From assembly GCF_029894125.1 (NCBI RefSeq), contig NZ_JARXYZ010000011.1:1-64000 (forward strand): DNA of 64,000 nt, read 5' to 3'. The number at the start of each line of letters is the position of its first letter. The first letter of the stretch is position 1. The position numbers were made by a program, and so were the translations under genes. The notes under the pieces were generated by a model, which saw only the letters and a program-made list of their open reading frames with translations, had not been told where the DNA came from and made no database searches. This document shows positions 1 to 8,043 of the stretch, piece after piece. The stretch comes from Kitasatospora sp. MAA19. Lineage in GTDB: Bacteria > Actinomycetota > Actinomycetes > Streptomycetales > Streptomycetaceae.

Positions 1-230
1 TGGCACGCTGTTGAGTTCTCAAGGAACGGACACTTCCTTCGGACCGCCTTCCAGCGGGCCCTCCGGGCGCTTCGTTCTTTCGTGTTTCCAGCTTATCAGA
101 TGTTTTCCGCTCCGTTTTCCGGGGCTTCGTCATCCAACTTGCCGGTGTCTTCCGGGGTTTGACGCCCCGTCCGACGTTTCAAACTCTAGCCGATCCCCGC
201 TCCGAAAAGCGAATCCGACCGCAACCCAAT
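1..230 (-). promoter_or_regulatory. rRNA operon leader and promoter region (16S gene lies beyond the left edge)
   Basis: Read on the minus strand, this stretch matches the familiar streptomycete 16S leader: promoters, a purine-rich transcribed leader, then an antitermination-type box. Two -10-like hexamers are visible on the minus strand: TAGAGT (188..183) and GATAAG (97..92). Both are followed by similar short sequences (TTTGAAAC and CTGGAAAC), as in the multiple tandem promoters of Streptomyces rrn operons. No protein in the region looks real. The rRNA itself is not in the window, so the assignment rests on the leader alone. Confidence 0.75.
8..27 (-). promoter_or_regulatory. boxA-like antitermination element of the rrn leader
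   Basis: The minus strand reads GTTCCTTGAGAACTCAACAG, the conserved actinobacterial rrn leader element centred on TTGAGAACTCAA. In known rrn operons such an element recruits the Nus-factor antitermination complex to keep polymerase processive through the untranslated rRNA genes. Its place at the promoter-distal end of the leader fits. Confidence 0.65.
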
Positions 231-364
231 AAAACGAGCACGCCGAATAAGAACCGAGACGCGACAAGACGCGACCCAGCCCGAACCGGGAAGTGGTGTT
301 TCGAAGGATTGGCCGCCCCGGGACCGTCCGCGCAGACGCGTGTCCGGTGCTCCCTGCCGAGCGA

Positions 365-1039
365 CTAGAGAACACTACCCCCGTTCGGCGTCTCGGGCAA
401 ACCGATTCCGGGGACGGTCCGGGTGCAGAGCGAGCGGCCGGCCTTCACGTACTCGCCGTTGGGGTGGTCGTTGCCGGTGACCCAGCGGCGGGCGGTGGCC
501 TCGTCGCGGCCGCCGTCGCGGTGGCGGCGGAGCAGGCGCTCCTCGCGGAGGGCGTCGTCGGTGTCCACGTACCAGAGCTCGCGCAGCAGGCGGCGGGCGT
601 CCGGCCACGGGGTGTCGGTGGAGGCGAGGTAGTTGCCCTCGGTGATGACGAGGCGGGTCTGCGGGCGGACGACGTGCCGGGCGGCGACCGGTTCGTCGAG
701 CGTCCGGTCGAAGTCGGGGACGTAGATGTCCTGGAAGCGGTCGGCGGCGATGCGGCGCAGCAGGGCGACGTAGCCGTGGGCGTCGAAGGTGGCGGGGGCG
801 CCCTTGCGGTGGGTCAGGTCGAGGCGGTCCAGTTGGGCGGCGGAGAGGTGGAAGCCGTCGAGCGGCACGTACGCGGCGCTGCCGGGACCCGCGGCGCGTT
901 CGATCTCGGCGACCAGGTACCGGGCCAGGGTGGACTTGCCGGCGGCGGGCGGGCCGGCAAGTCCGAGGATCGTACGGGCGTTGCTGCCCGGGCCCCCGAG
1001 GAAGCCGAGGGCGAGGGCGGTGAGGCGGTCCGCGTTCAT
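365..1039 (-). CDS. P-loop nucleoside/pantothenate-kinase-like protein
   Basis: This 224-residue cytoplasmic kinase has an early Walker A motif GPPAAGKST (about residues 29-37). A substrate-type segment YVPLDGFHLS follows, as in the uridine kinase / pantothenate kinase superfamily, with a Walker-B-like RLVITEGNYL near residue 130. The later RLLRRHRDGGRDEATARRW looks like the lid arginine region. The closest family I recognise is the 'nucleoside/nucleotide kinase family protein' group (YggC/FrcK-like), whose exact substrate is usually unknown; I assign none. It ends at the rrn promoter region and begins 33 bp from the 3' end of the LD-carboxypeptidase gene, same strand. Confidence 0.8.
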   Translation of the reverse strand: MNADRLTALALGFLGGPGSNARTILGLAGPPAAGKSTLARYLVAEIERAAGPGSAAYVPLDGFHLSAAQLDRLDLTHRKGAPATFDAHGYVALLRRIAADRFQDIYVPDFDRTLDEPVAARHVVRPQTRLVITEGNYLASTDTPWPDARRLLRELWYVDTDDALREERLLRRHRDGGRDEATARRWVTGNDHPNGEYVKAGRSLCTRTVPGIGLPETPNGGSVL

Positions 1040-1072
1040 GGCCGCACCCTACTCACCGCCCGGGCACGGGCC

Positions 1073-2029
1073 TTACCGCTCGGCGAGGGCGGGCACCTCC
1101 AGGGTGAGGGTCCCGGCATCGGCGTCGAGCAGGGCAGGGACGCCGAGCGGGACGGTCAGCGTGGACGGGCAGTGGCCGAAGCCGAGTTCCCAGATGACGG
1201 GTATTCCGAGCGGGGCGAGACGGTCGAGCATGACGTCCCGGACCCGGTCGAGCCGCCCGCAGCCGTCCCAGGAGCCGAGCGCGATGCCGGCGACCCCGTC
1301 GAACGCTCCGGAGCGCAGGAACTGGGTGAGGAGCCGGTCGAGCTGGTAGGGGTGCTCGTTGACGTCTTCCAGGATCAGGATGCTGCCGGCGTAGGACGGT
1401 CGGGCGGCGGGGGTACCGCGCTCGGCCGCGAGGACGTGCACGCAGCCGCCCGCGGTGACGCCCCGGGCCCGGCCGGGGACGAGGGCGGTGGCGGTGGGTG
1501 AGGTGAGCACGGTGGTGGCCGTGGGCTCGAAGAGGGTGCGGTGCAGGTGCTCGGCGGTCGGTCCGTCGGTGATGAAGGAGGCGGTCGCACTCATCGGCCC
1601 GTACAGGGTGGCGATGCCGAGGCGCTGGGCGAAGGCTTCCTGCAGGGAGGAGACGTCGCTGAAGCCGATGAACGGCTTGGGCGGGGCGGCGCGCATGGCG
1701 TCCCAGTCGAGCAGGTCGACCATGCGGTGGACGCCGTAGCCGCCGCGGGCGCAGATGACGGCGTCGACGGTGGGGTCGAGCCAGGCGGACTGGAGGTCGG
1801 CGGCACGGTCGGCGTCGGTGCCGGCGAGGTAGCCGAGGGTGGGGTGGGTGTCGAGGACGTGCCGGGCGACGGTGACGCGCAGCCCCCAGGAGCGGAGGAT
1901 CGCGCAGCCGTCGGTGAGCCGCTGGGGGTCGATCGGGCCGCTGGGGGCGACGACGGCGATGTGGTCGCCGGGGCGCAGGTGCGGCGGGCGGGTCAGCCCC
2001 TGGCCGGGCGTGGTCGGGTGCTGGTCCAT
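1073..2029 (-). CDS. LD-carboxypeptidase, peptidase family S66
   Basis: The 318-residue protein matches the S66 muropeptide LD-carboxypeptidase (LdcA/MccF) family. It opens with HLRPGDHIAVVAPSGP, then DAVICARGGYGVHRMVDLLDW, the GFSDVSSLQEAF segment that belongs to the nucleophile region, and a C-terminal GIPVIWELGFGHCP segment carrying a conserved Glu and the catalytic His. Family members trim the terminal D-Ala from murein tetrapeptides during wall recycling or cleave peptide antibiotics such as microcin C. No signal peptide is seen, so it probably acts in the cytoplasm. I chose ATG 2029 because AAAGGTGA sits at good distance; a GTG 12 bp upstream is also open. Confidence 0.88.
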   Translation of the reverse strand: MDQHPTTPGQGLTRPPHLRPGDHIAVVAPSGPIDPQRLTDGCAILRSWGLRVTVARHVLDTHPTLGYLAGTDADRAADLQSAWLDPTVDAVICARGGYGVHRMVDLLDWDAMRAAPPKPFIGFSDVSSLQEAFAQRLGIATLYGPMSATASFITDGPTAEHLHRTLFEPTATTVLTSPTATALVPGRARGVTAGGCVHVLAAERGTPAARPSYAGSILILEDVNEHPYQLDRLLTQFLRSGAFDGVAGIALGSWDGCGRLDRVRDVMLDRLAPLGIPVIWELGFGHCPSTLTVPLGVPALLDADAGTLTLEVPALAER

Positions 2030-2128
2030 GGGCCGGGTCACCTTTCGGGGGAGGCCGGGTACGGGCGGCCTCGGTGTGGTCGAGGCCGCCCGGTGACGAT
2101 ATGCCCCCGTGTCGGCGAACCGATGTCC

Positions 2129-2180
2129 GCGGGTCGACGTCTGTGGGCCGACGTCTACAGGTCGATGTCGGTGGGTCAGT
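2129..2180. repeat. Degenerate 14-bp tandem repeat
   Basis: Three loosely matching units (gtcgacgtctgtgg, gccgacgtctacag, gtcgatgtcggtgg) lie between the LD-carboxypeptidase start and the trpS stop. This is one of several short-period repeats in the intergenic DNA of this window. Confidence 0.45.
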
Positions 2181-2222
2181 GGGCCGCGGACGCGGGGTCG
2201 CTCGGGCCGCTGGGGCCGCTCT

Positions 2223-3317
2223 TCAGATCGCCCCCATCACCGCCCTGACCTCGTCGAGGGTGGCGTCGGCGATGGCGTTGGCTCGTTCGGCCCCGTCGCG
2301 CAGGACCTGGCGCAGGTGTCCGCGGTCGGTGGCGAGTTCGGCGCGGCGGGTGCGCAGGGGGCGGAGGTGCTCGTTGACGGAGTCGGTGACGGTGCGCTTG
2401 AGCGCGGCTGCGCCGCGGTCGCCGATCTCCTCGGCGATCTCCTCGGGCGCGCGGTCCTGGCAGAGCGCGGCGAGCAGGAGGAGACCGGAGACCTCGGGGC
2501 GGTTGACCGGGTCGTAGTCGATCCGGCGGTCGGCGTCCGTCCTGGCACCGCGGATGGCCCGGGCGGTCTCGTCCTCGGTGGCGCCGAGCGGGATGGCGTT
2601 GCCCCGGCTCTTGCTCATCTTGCCGCCGTCGGTGCCGAGCAGCAGCGGGGCGTCGGAGAGCAGGGCCTGGGGAGCGGGGAAGACGGCGCCACCGTCGACG
2701 TGCGGGTAGCGCTCGTTGAAGCGGCGGGCGACGGTGCGGGCGACTTCGAGGTGGGGCAGCTGGTCCTGGCCGACCGGGACGAGGTTCGCCTTGCAGAAGA
2801 GGATGTCGGCGGCCTGGTGGACGGGATAGGTGAACATCAGCCCGTTGACGGCGGACTGGCGGGAGTGCGCGATCTCGTCCTTGACGGTGGGGTTCCGGTT
2901 CAGTTCGGCGACGCTGACCAGGCTGAGGAAGGGCAGGAGCAGCTGGTTGAGGGCGGGGACGGCGCTGTGCGCGAAGATCGTGGCGCGGTCGGGGTCGAGT
3001 CCGGCCGCGAGGTAGTCGAGGACGAGGTTCTCGGTGTGCTCGGCGAGCCGGTCGGCGATGTCCCGGTCGGTGATGACCTGGTAGTCGGCGATCACGACGA
3101 ACATCTCGACGCCCTGGTTCTGCAGTCGGACGCGGTTGCGCAGGGTGCCGAAGTAGTGGCCGAGGTGGAGCAGTCCGGTGGGGCGGTCCCCGGTGAGGAC
3201 GCGGTGGGTGGCCGGGTCGGCGGTGAAGGTGGCGGTGGAGGCCGCGGTCTCGGCGGTCGTGGCCTCGCTCGTTGCGGTGGTCGCGGCCTCGGTGGTCGTG
3301 GTCGTCGCGGTGGTCAT
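2223..3317 (-). CDS. trpS: Tryptophanyl-tRNA synthetase
   Basis: This class Ic synthetase (364 residues) charges tRNA-Trp with tryptophan. The HIGH-type motif appears as GLLHLGHYFG near residues 49-57 and the KMSKS motif is intact (DGGKMSKSRGN, about residue 230). An N-terminal tail of about 35 residues is rich in Thr and Ala and precedes the Rossmann fold. The start at 3317 is set by GAGGAGAC upstream and by the attenuator architecture. A Trp-codon leader peptide and two hairpins lie just upstream, so expression should rise when charged tRNA-Trp falls. In S. coelicolor the synthetase gene under such control (SCO3334) is the inducible, indolmycin-resistant enzyme; whether this one is resistant cannot be seen here. 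Confidence 0.95.
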   Translation of the reverse strand: MTTATTTTTEAATTATSEATTAETAASTATFTADPATHRVLTGDRPTGLLHLGHYFGTLRNRVRLQNQGVEMFVVIADYQVITDRDIADRLAEHTENLVLDYLAAGLDPDRATIFAHSAVPALNQLLLPFLSLVSVAELNRNPTVKDEIAHSRQSAVNGLMFTYPVHQAADILFCKANLVPVGQDQLPHLEVARTVARRFNERYPHVDGGAVFPAPQALLSDAPLLLGTDGGKMSKSRGNAIPLGATEDETARAIRGARTDADRRIDYDPVNRPEVSGLLLLAALCQDRAPEEIAEEIGDRGAAALKRTVTDSVNEHLRPLRTRRAELATDRGHLRQVLRDGAERANAIADATLDEVRAVMGAI

Positions 3318-3384
3318 CGGGTGTCTCCTCGGTACGGCGGTGGTGGCGGCCGTCCGGGGCGGGGCCCGGTTCCATGGGAAACGC

Positions 3385-3415
3385 AACAGGGCCGTCCATT
3401 CCGGACGGCCCTGTT
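3385..3415 (-). terminator. Attenuator terminator hairpin (3:4 stem) before trpS
   Basis: A perfect 13-bp stem (3385-3397 with 3403-3415) closes a 5-nt loop, 68 bp upstream of the trpS start codon. Its inner part, GGCCGTCC/GGACGGCC, is the same sequence as the inner part of the preceding hairpin at 3427-3451, so strands can swap. No long U-tract follows, which is common in high-GC actinobacteria. Confidence 0.8.
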
Positions 3416-3426
3416 CGAGCATGAGG

Positions 3427-3451
3427 GGTGGCCGTCCCTAGGACGGCCACC
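3427..3451 (-). promoter_or_regulatory. Attenuator 1:2 hairpin overlapping the leader peptide end
   Basis: An 11-bp perfect stem around a 3-nt loop contains the last codons of the leader peptide (second Trp, Pro, Ser, stop). Arm 1 is GGCCGTCC and arm 2 is GGACGGCC. Arm 2 is complementary to arm 3 of the downstream hairpin (GGGCCGTCC), so an antiterminator 2:3 pairing can form when a ribosome stalls on the Trp codons and masks arm 1. That is the layout of textbook ribosome-mediated attenuation. Confidence 0.8.
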
Positions 3452-3476
3452 AGCACAGGCCCGTGTGAAGCTTCAT
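3438..3476 (-). CDS. trpS attenuator leader peptide (tandem Trp codons)
   Basis: A 12-codon ORF reads MKLHTGLCWWPS and ends in TAG inside the loop of the 1:2 hairpin. The two adjacent TGG codons sit just before hairpin arm 1, exactly where a stalled ribosome would block the 1:2 stem. Tryptophan is rare, so a Trp-Trp pair in a 12-residue peptide in front of trpS is very unlikely by chance. No strong Shine-Dalgarno sequence was seen before its ATG. Confidence 0.82.
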   Translation of the reverse strand: MKLHTGLCWWPS

Positions 3477-3537
3477 GCGTTCGAGCATAGCGCCGGTTGC
3501 CGGCGCCGTGGTCGGTTCGGTCCTCGCCGTGGTCGGT

Positions 3538-5154
3538 TCAGTCCTCGACGACCAATGCGGGGGTGTCCTTGCGCAGCGTCTCGCCGCGGAAGAACTCCGG
3601 CCGCACCAGGCCGTAGCAGGTCATCAGCACGGCGCCGAGCAGCAGGATGCCGACGCCGATGACGAACACCGAGCCGATGCCGAAGACGGCGCCGCTGCCG
3701 TAGTCCGGACTCCAGGCGTCGGTGAGGGTCTGCAGGAAGACCGCGCTCAGCAGCACGCCGCCGAGCAGTGGAGCGGCGCCCTTGAGGAGCAGGTCGCGCA
3801 AGCTGGCGCGCAGCGAGCGGCGGAAGTACCAGACGCAGGCGAACGCGGTCAGCGCGTAGTAGAAGCAGATCATCAGGCCGAGCGCCAGGATGGTGTCCTG
3901 GACGACGTTCTCGCTGATCAGGCTCATGCCGACGTAGAAGACGGCGGTGGCGATCCCGGCTGCGACGGTGGCGTACCCCGGCGTGCGGAAGCGCGGGTGG
4001 ACGGCACCGAAGCGCGGCGGCACGGCGCGGTAGGCGCTCATCGCGAGCAGGGTGCGGGCCACCGGGATGAAGGTGGTCTGCAGGCTGGCGGCGGCGCTGG
4101 CGACGACGGCCAGGAAGAGCAGGATGCTCCAGGGCGAGCCGAGCACCGGGCGGGCGAGCGCGGAGAAGACGTTGTCGGCGGTCTCGGGGTTGCCGAGGCC
4201 GGAGCCGGTGGAGCCGACGCCCGCGAACATCTGGGAGGCGATCGCGACCAGCAGGTACGAGCCGACCAGGGTGACCATGGAGATCATCGCGGCGCGGCCG
4301 GGTGTCTTGGCGCTGCCGAGGGTCTCCTCGTTCATGGTGAGGCAGGTGTCCCAGCCCCAGTACATGAAGATCGACAGCGACAGGCCGGCGGTGAACGCGC
4401 TGAAGGAGCTGACCTGGAGCGGGTTCAGCCAGGAGAACGAGAAGCCGATCGAGTCGGGCAGGTCGCCGGCGGCGGCCTTGGCGATGGCGATGACCGAGAA
4501 CAGCACCAGCACGGCGAGTTGGAGGCCGACCAGGCTGTACTGGAACCACTTGGTGGCCGTCATCCCCCGGTAGCTCATCGCGGTGGCGCCGCCGATCAGC
4601 AGGACGACGGTGAGCAGGTGGACGGCCTTGTTCTGGTCGAGCCCGGCGACCCAGCTGCTGCCGGTCATCTCACCGAGCATCAGGTAGAGGAAGTCGGTCG
4701 CGACCCCGGCCAGGTTGGAGAGCACGATGATGGTTGCCACGGTCAGGCCCCAGCCGGCCATCCAGCCGACCCGGGGGCCGAAGGCCTTGACCGTCCAGGT
4801 GAAGGACGTCCCGCAGTCCGGGAAGTCCTTGTTCAGCTCCTTGTAGGCGAACGCGACGAGCAGCATCGGCAGGAAGCCGGCCAGGAACACGGCCGGCATC
4901 TGCACGCCGACCGCGGTGACGGTCGGCCCGAGTGTCGCGGTCAGGCAGTAGACCGGGGCGACCGTGGAGACGCCCAGGACCACACTGCTCAACAGGCCCA
5001 CCGAGTTGCCCTGTAGACCCTTGTCCCCCGCTCCCCCAGCCGTCCCCTGGTCGGGGACTCCACCACTGATGCCACTGACCGGGGCACCCTGCGGAGCGCC
5101 GGGCGCCATTGCCCGGCCGCTGCTTGTGTGCTCTGAGAGCTGCTGATCAAACAC
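3538..5154 (-). CDS. APC-superfamily amino-acid permease
   Basis: This 538-residue integral membrane protein has about twelve to fourteen hydrophobic spans. Diagnostic segments are LSSVVLGVSTVAPVYCL, a helix-1 type region, and YKELNKDFPDCGTSFTW, typical of the amino acid-polyamine-organocation superfamily. The first 45 residues form a Gly/Pro-rich cytoplasmic tail. The substrate cannot be read from sequence; relatives move amino acids or polyamines using ion gradients. GTG 5154 is used because AGGG lies 9 nt upstream; an ATG at 5109 is an alternative. The gene sits upstream of the trpS attenuator on the same strand but has its own 290-bp upstream region. Confidence 0.88.
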   Translation of the reverse strand: MFDQQLSEHTSSGRAMAPGAPQGAPVSGISGGVPDQGTAGGAGDKGLQGNSVGLLSSVVLGVSTVAPVYCLTATLGPTVTAVGVQMPAVFLAGFLPMLLVAFAYKELNKDFPDCGTSFTWTVKAFGPRVGWMAGWGLTVATIIVLSNLAGVATDFLYLMLGEMTGSSWVAGLDQNKAVHLLTVVLLIGGATAMSYRGMTATKWFQYSLVGLQLAVLVLFSVIAIAKAAAGDLPDSIGFSFSWLNPLQVSSFSAFTAGLSLSIFMYWGWDTCLTMNEETLGSAKTPGRAAMISMVTLVGSYLLVAIASQMFAGVGSTGSGLGNPETADNVFSALARPVLGSPWSILLFLAVVASAAASLQTTFIPVARTLLAMSAYRAVPPRFGAVHPRFRTPGYATVAAGIATAVFYVGMSLISENVVQDTILALGLMICFYYALTAFACVWYFRRSLRASLRDLLLKGAAPLLGGVLLSAVFLQTLTDAWSPDYGSGAVFGIGSVFVIGVGILLLGAVLMTCYGLVRPEFFRGETLRKDTPALVVED

Positions 5155-5391
5155 CAGCGCACCCTAGGCGCGAGCATGGAAGGTTGAGTAGACCAACTCT
5201 TGGTGATCTAAACCACTTGCTTCGATTCGTTCTTGGAGTGGCCATGCGGGGCGACGCATTAACGGCATGTCAACCCGTGTACCTTTGTTTCGAAGGGTTG
5301 AGGTCAAGAGAATTTCTCCCTTATGTCAAGGTTTGAGATATTTCGACCCGCAGCCCGGGCGGCCCGCGGCACCCCGCTCCTCGCGCGTCGG

Positions 5392-5410
5392 ATAGGTTTG
5401 CCTCACCTAA
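5392..5410 (+). promoter_or_regulatory. Iron box (DmdR/IdeR-type operator)
   Basis: ATAGGTTTGCCTCACCTAA closely matches the 19-bp actinobacterial iron-box palindrome (TTAGGTTAG/CTAACCTAA). It lies 34 bp before the GTG start of the siderophore-binding lipoprotein, so Fe2+-loaded DmdR1/IdeR should repress that gene when iron is plentiful. A second partial copy (CCTCGACCTAACCT) follows immediately. Confidence 0.85.
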
Positions 5411-5444
5411 CCTCGACCTAACCTCGACCGCGAAGGAGCGTCGC

Positions 5445-6551
5445 GTGGCCCCCAACCCCGACGGCCTGGCCCTCGTCCCCCGCACCCCCTCCCGCCGCAG
5501 GTTCCTCTCCGCCGGGATCGCCGGCGGGGCGGTACTCGGCCTCGGCGGGCTGCTCACCGCCTGCGGCAGCTCGGGCGGATCGGGCGGCAGCGGCGGCGCG
5601 ACGCCGGGATCCGGCGGCGCCTCGGCCGACCAGAAGTCGGTCAAGCAGGGCGGCGACGACTACGCCACCGTGATCGAGAAGATGAAGGGCTTCGGCACCG
5701 ACGCCGCCCCCGGCGTCTACCCGCGCACCGTCAAGCACGCCATGGGCGAGACCGTCATCCCCGCCAAGCCCACCCGGGTCGTGGTGCTGGACACCGGCGA
5801 GCTCGACAACGTCGTGTCGCTCGGCATCCAGCCGGTGGGCATCGTCTACACCGACGGCTCCAAGTCCCTGCCCTCCTACCTCAAGGACAAGGCCGGCAAC
5901 CCGGCCAACGTCGGCACCATCAACAGCCTCAACCTGGAGGCCATCGCCGCGCTCAAGCCCGACCTGATCCTCGGCAGCCAGCTGCGCGCCCAGGACCAGT
6001 ACGCGCAGCTGTCCAAGATCGCGCCGACCGTCTTCTCGCTGCGCCCCGGCTACCCCTGGAAGCAGAACTTCCAGCTCAACGCCAGCCCGTTCGGCCTGGA
6101 GGCGGAGGCCAAGGCCCAGCTCGACGCGTACCAGGCGGCCGCCACCGCGATCGGCACCAAGCTCGGCGACAAGCGGCCCACCGTCACGCCGCTGCGCTTC
6201 ATGCCCGGCCGCACCCGGCTGTACGCCGAGCTGTCCTTCATCGGCACCATCCTCACCGACGTACCGCTGCCGCAGCCCAAGATCGAGCAGGTCAAGGAAC
6301 TCGCGGTGGAGATCAGCCCGGAGCAGATCGACAAGGCCGACGCCGACTGGATCTTCTACGGCGTGTACGGCACCCCGAGCTCCACCAACCAGGACGCGGT
6401 GCTCGGCGGCGCGCTCTGGAAGACCCTCGGCGCGGTCAAGTCCGGTCAGGCACGGCCGGTTTCGGACGAGACCTGGTTCCTCGGGCTCGGCGTCATGGCG
6501 GCCAACGCGGTGCTCGTCGACCTCAAGGGCTTCGTCGCGCCCGGCACTTGA
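5445..6551 (+). CDS. Iron-siderophore ABC transporter substrate-binding lipoprotein
   Basis: The 368-residue exported protein has an RRRFLSAG twin-arginine start, a hydrophobic core and a lipobox LLTACG that makes Cys41 or so the lipidated residue. A Gly/Ser linker follows, and then a periplasmic-binding-protein type 2 (FecB/FepB) fold: KPTRVVVLDTGELDNVVSLGIQPVGI and LNLEAIAALKPDLILGSQ. It should capture a ferric siderophore at the outer membrane face. GAAGGAG precedes the GTG start. The iron box upstream fits iron-repressed expression. No permease or ATPase gene of the same transporter is adjacent, so it must share components encoded elsewhere. Confidence 0.93.
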   Translation: MAPNPDGLALVPRTPSRRRFLSAGIAGGAVLGLGGLLTACGSSGGSGGSGGATPGSGGASADQKSVKQGGDDYATVIEKMKGFGTDAAPGVYPRTVKHAMGETVIPAKPTRVVVLDTGELDNVVSLGIQPVGIVYTDGSKSLPSYLKDKAGNPANVGTINSLNLEAIAALKPDLILGSQLRAQDQYAQLSKIAPTVFSLRPGYPWKQNFQLNASPFGLEAEAKAQLDAYQAAATAIGTKLGDKRPTVTPLRFMPGRTRLYAELSFIGTILTDVPLPQPKIEQVKELAVEISPEQIDKADADWIFYGVYGTPSSTNQDAVLGGALWKTLGAVKSGQARPVSDETWFLGLGVMAANAVLVDLKGFVAPGT

Positions 6552-6663
6552 GCCGACACACGGGGTAGGGACGGGCGGTGGTCTCGCGCACACCCCCGGA
6601 ACTGATGCTTGGAGCTGGTCGCGCGGTGCGGGAGGATCATCGGGACCGTCCCCCGAAGGGCCC

Positions 6664-7950
6664 GTGCCGATGACCTCGCTCCACCCCACCGCAACCGACC
6701 CGTCCCTGCCCGGCCCGCCCGGGGACAGCGCCGGATCCGCGCCCCCGCCCGCCGCGCGCTGCTCCATCGCGACGGCCGCCGAGACCGGCCCGGGCTGCGC
6801 TCCGGGCTCCGCCCCGTCCGGTACGGCCGGCGGACCGCGCCAAGCCGGCGGCTCGCGCCACGACTCGGTGCCGCAGCCGCGCGGACGGGAGGGCGCGGCG
6901 GGGGGCGCCCCGGCTGCTGCGGCGGGCGAGCCGGCGGCGACGGACGATCCGACCACGTCGCGGCTGCGGGCGGCGCTGGCCGACCGGCTGCGGGCCGCGC
7001 GCGCCCAAGGCCGCTCGGTCGCCGAACTGGCGGCCGCGTGCCGGCGGCCGGTCTCGGAGGTGCGGGCGCTGCTCGGCGAGAGTGCCGAGGGTGCCGAGGG
7101 CGGCGAGGGCGACGAGGACGATGCACGCGGTGCGCACGGCGCGAACCGTGCCGACGTCCCGGGCGACGGCGGGGCTCCGGGCGTAGGAGTCGAGGCCGAG
7201 TACGTCCGGTTCCACCGGCCGCCCGCCCTCCCGGAGGGTGACCGGGCCGTTCCCGTGCTGCGCGCGGCACGCGAGGAACTGCGGACCACCGGCTCCCGGC
7301 GTCCCTCGCCTTCGCGCCGGCTGCGCCGGATGCACCCGCAGGCCGCCGCAACCGGGCAGGAGGCGACCGCACGGGAGACGGCCGCGGCCGAGCCCTTCAT
7401 GACGGCATCCGCGACGGCCGCGACGGCATCCACGGCGGCCGAGACGGCATCCGCGGCGGCCGCGACGGCGTCCACGGCACCCGCCACACCTGCGGCCTCG
7501 ACCGACCTCCCGGGTGCGGCCTGGGCGGCGGCGGCCGCGCCGGGCACGGGTGAACTCGCCCGTGCCGTCGGGCCGGCGGCAGCACCGTCGGCCGTCGACC
7601 CCGACGTGGCGCGGGCCGAGACACCGCTCGGCATCCTGATCGGCGGCAGCCCGCACCAGCCCGAGACCGTCGGGCGACCGGAGGAGCGGGCACCGGTCCG
7701 GGTGACGGCGAAGCCGGTCCGGATCGGCCGCGGCACCAGCCTGATCGTGCTGCCCGCGTGGCGCCCCGCCATCGCCGTCTCGGTGCCGACCGAGCAACTG
7801 CTGTCCGCGACCGGGCTCGCCTACGAGCGGCTGGCCGACGCGCAGCTGACCGTGCTCATGAACCCTTGCGCGCTGCACGACCGGGAGCTGGACCTGCACG
7901 GCTGGGAGTCCGGCCCGGCCGGGCGGGTCCGACGCGGCGGGCGCCCGTAG
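6664..7950 (+). CDS. Low-complexity hypothetical protein with conserved C-terminal segment
   Basis: I do not recognise this 428-residue protein. Most of it is Ala/Pro/Gly-rich and probably disordered, with Thr-Ala repeats around residues 240-280. Two segments look structured. A helical stretch near residues 100-140 (ALADRLRAARAQGRSVAELAAACRRP) resembles a helix-turn-helix-like unit. The C-terminal 70 residues (SLIVLPAWRPAIAVSVPTEQ onward to the end) look conserved. A very long ORF on the other strand covers the same DNA; I favour the plus strand because of the structured C-terminus and its position downstream of the siderophore gene. The start (GTG 6664) is uncertain. Confidence 0.6.
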   Translation: MPMTSLHPTATDPSLPGPPGDSAGSAPPPAARCSIATAAETGPGCAPGSAPSGTAGGPRQAGGSRHDSVPQPRGREGAAGGAPAAAAGEPAATDDPTTSRLRAALADRLRAARAQGRSVAELAAACRRPVSEVRALLGESAEGAEGGEGDEDDARGAHGANRADVPGDGGAPGVGVEAEYVRFHRPPALPEGDRAVPVLRAAREELRTTGSRRPSPSRRLRRMHPQAAATGQEATARETAAAEPFMTASATAATASTAAETASAAAATASTAPATPAASTDLPGAAWAAAAAPGTGELARAVGPAAAPSAVDPDVARAETPLGILIGGSPHQPETVGRPEERAPVRVTAKPVRIGRGTSLIVLPAWRPAIAVSVPTEQLLSATGLAYERLADAQLTVLMNPCALHDRELDLHGWESGPAGRVRRGGRP

Positions 7951-8043
7951 GGGCGTGCGTTCGGGGCCCGTCTGCGGCGGGCATCGGTCAGCCGTGCGGT
8001 CGGCCGGCCGGCGGCCGCCCGTAGGGGCGTCAGTAGGCGGCCG

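Noticed and set aside
5418..7772. 784-codon minus-strand ORF across the siderophore-binding and hypothetical genes
   Set aside because: It is antisense to a clear lipoprotein gene with signal, lipobox and iron box, and its translation is Arg/Ala-rich without any family motif. It is a high-GC shadow frame.
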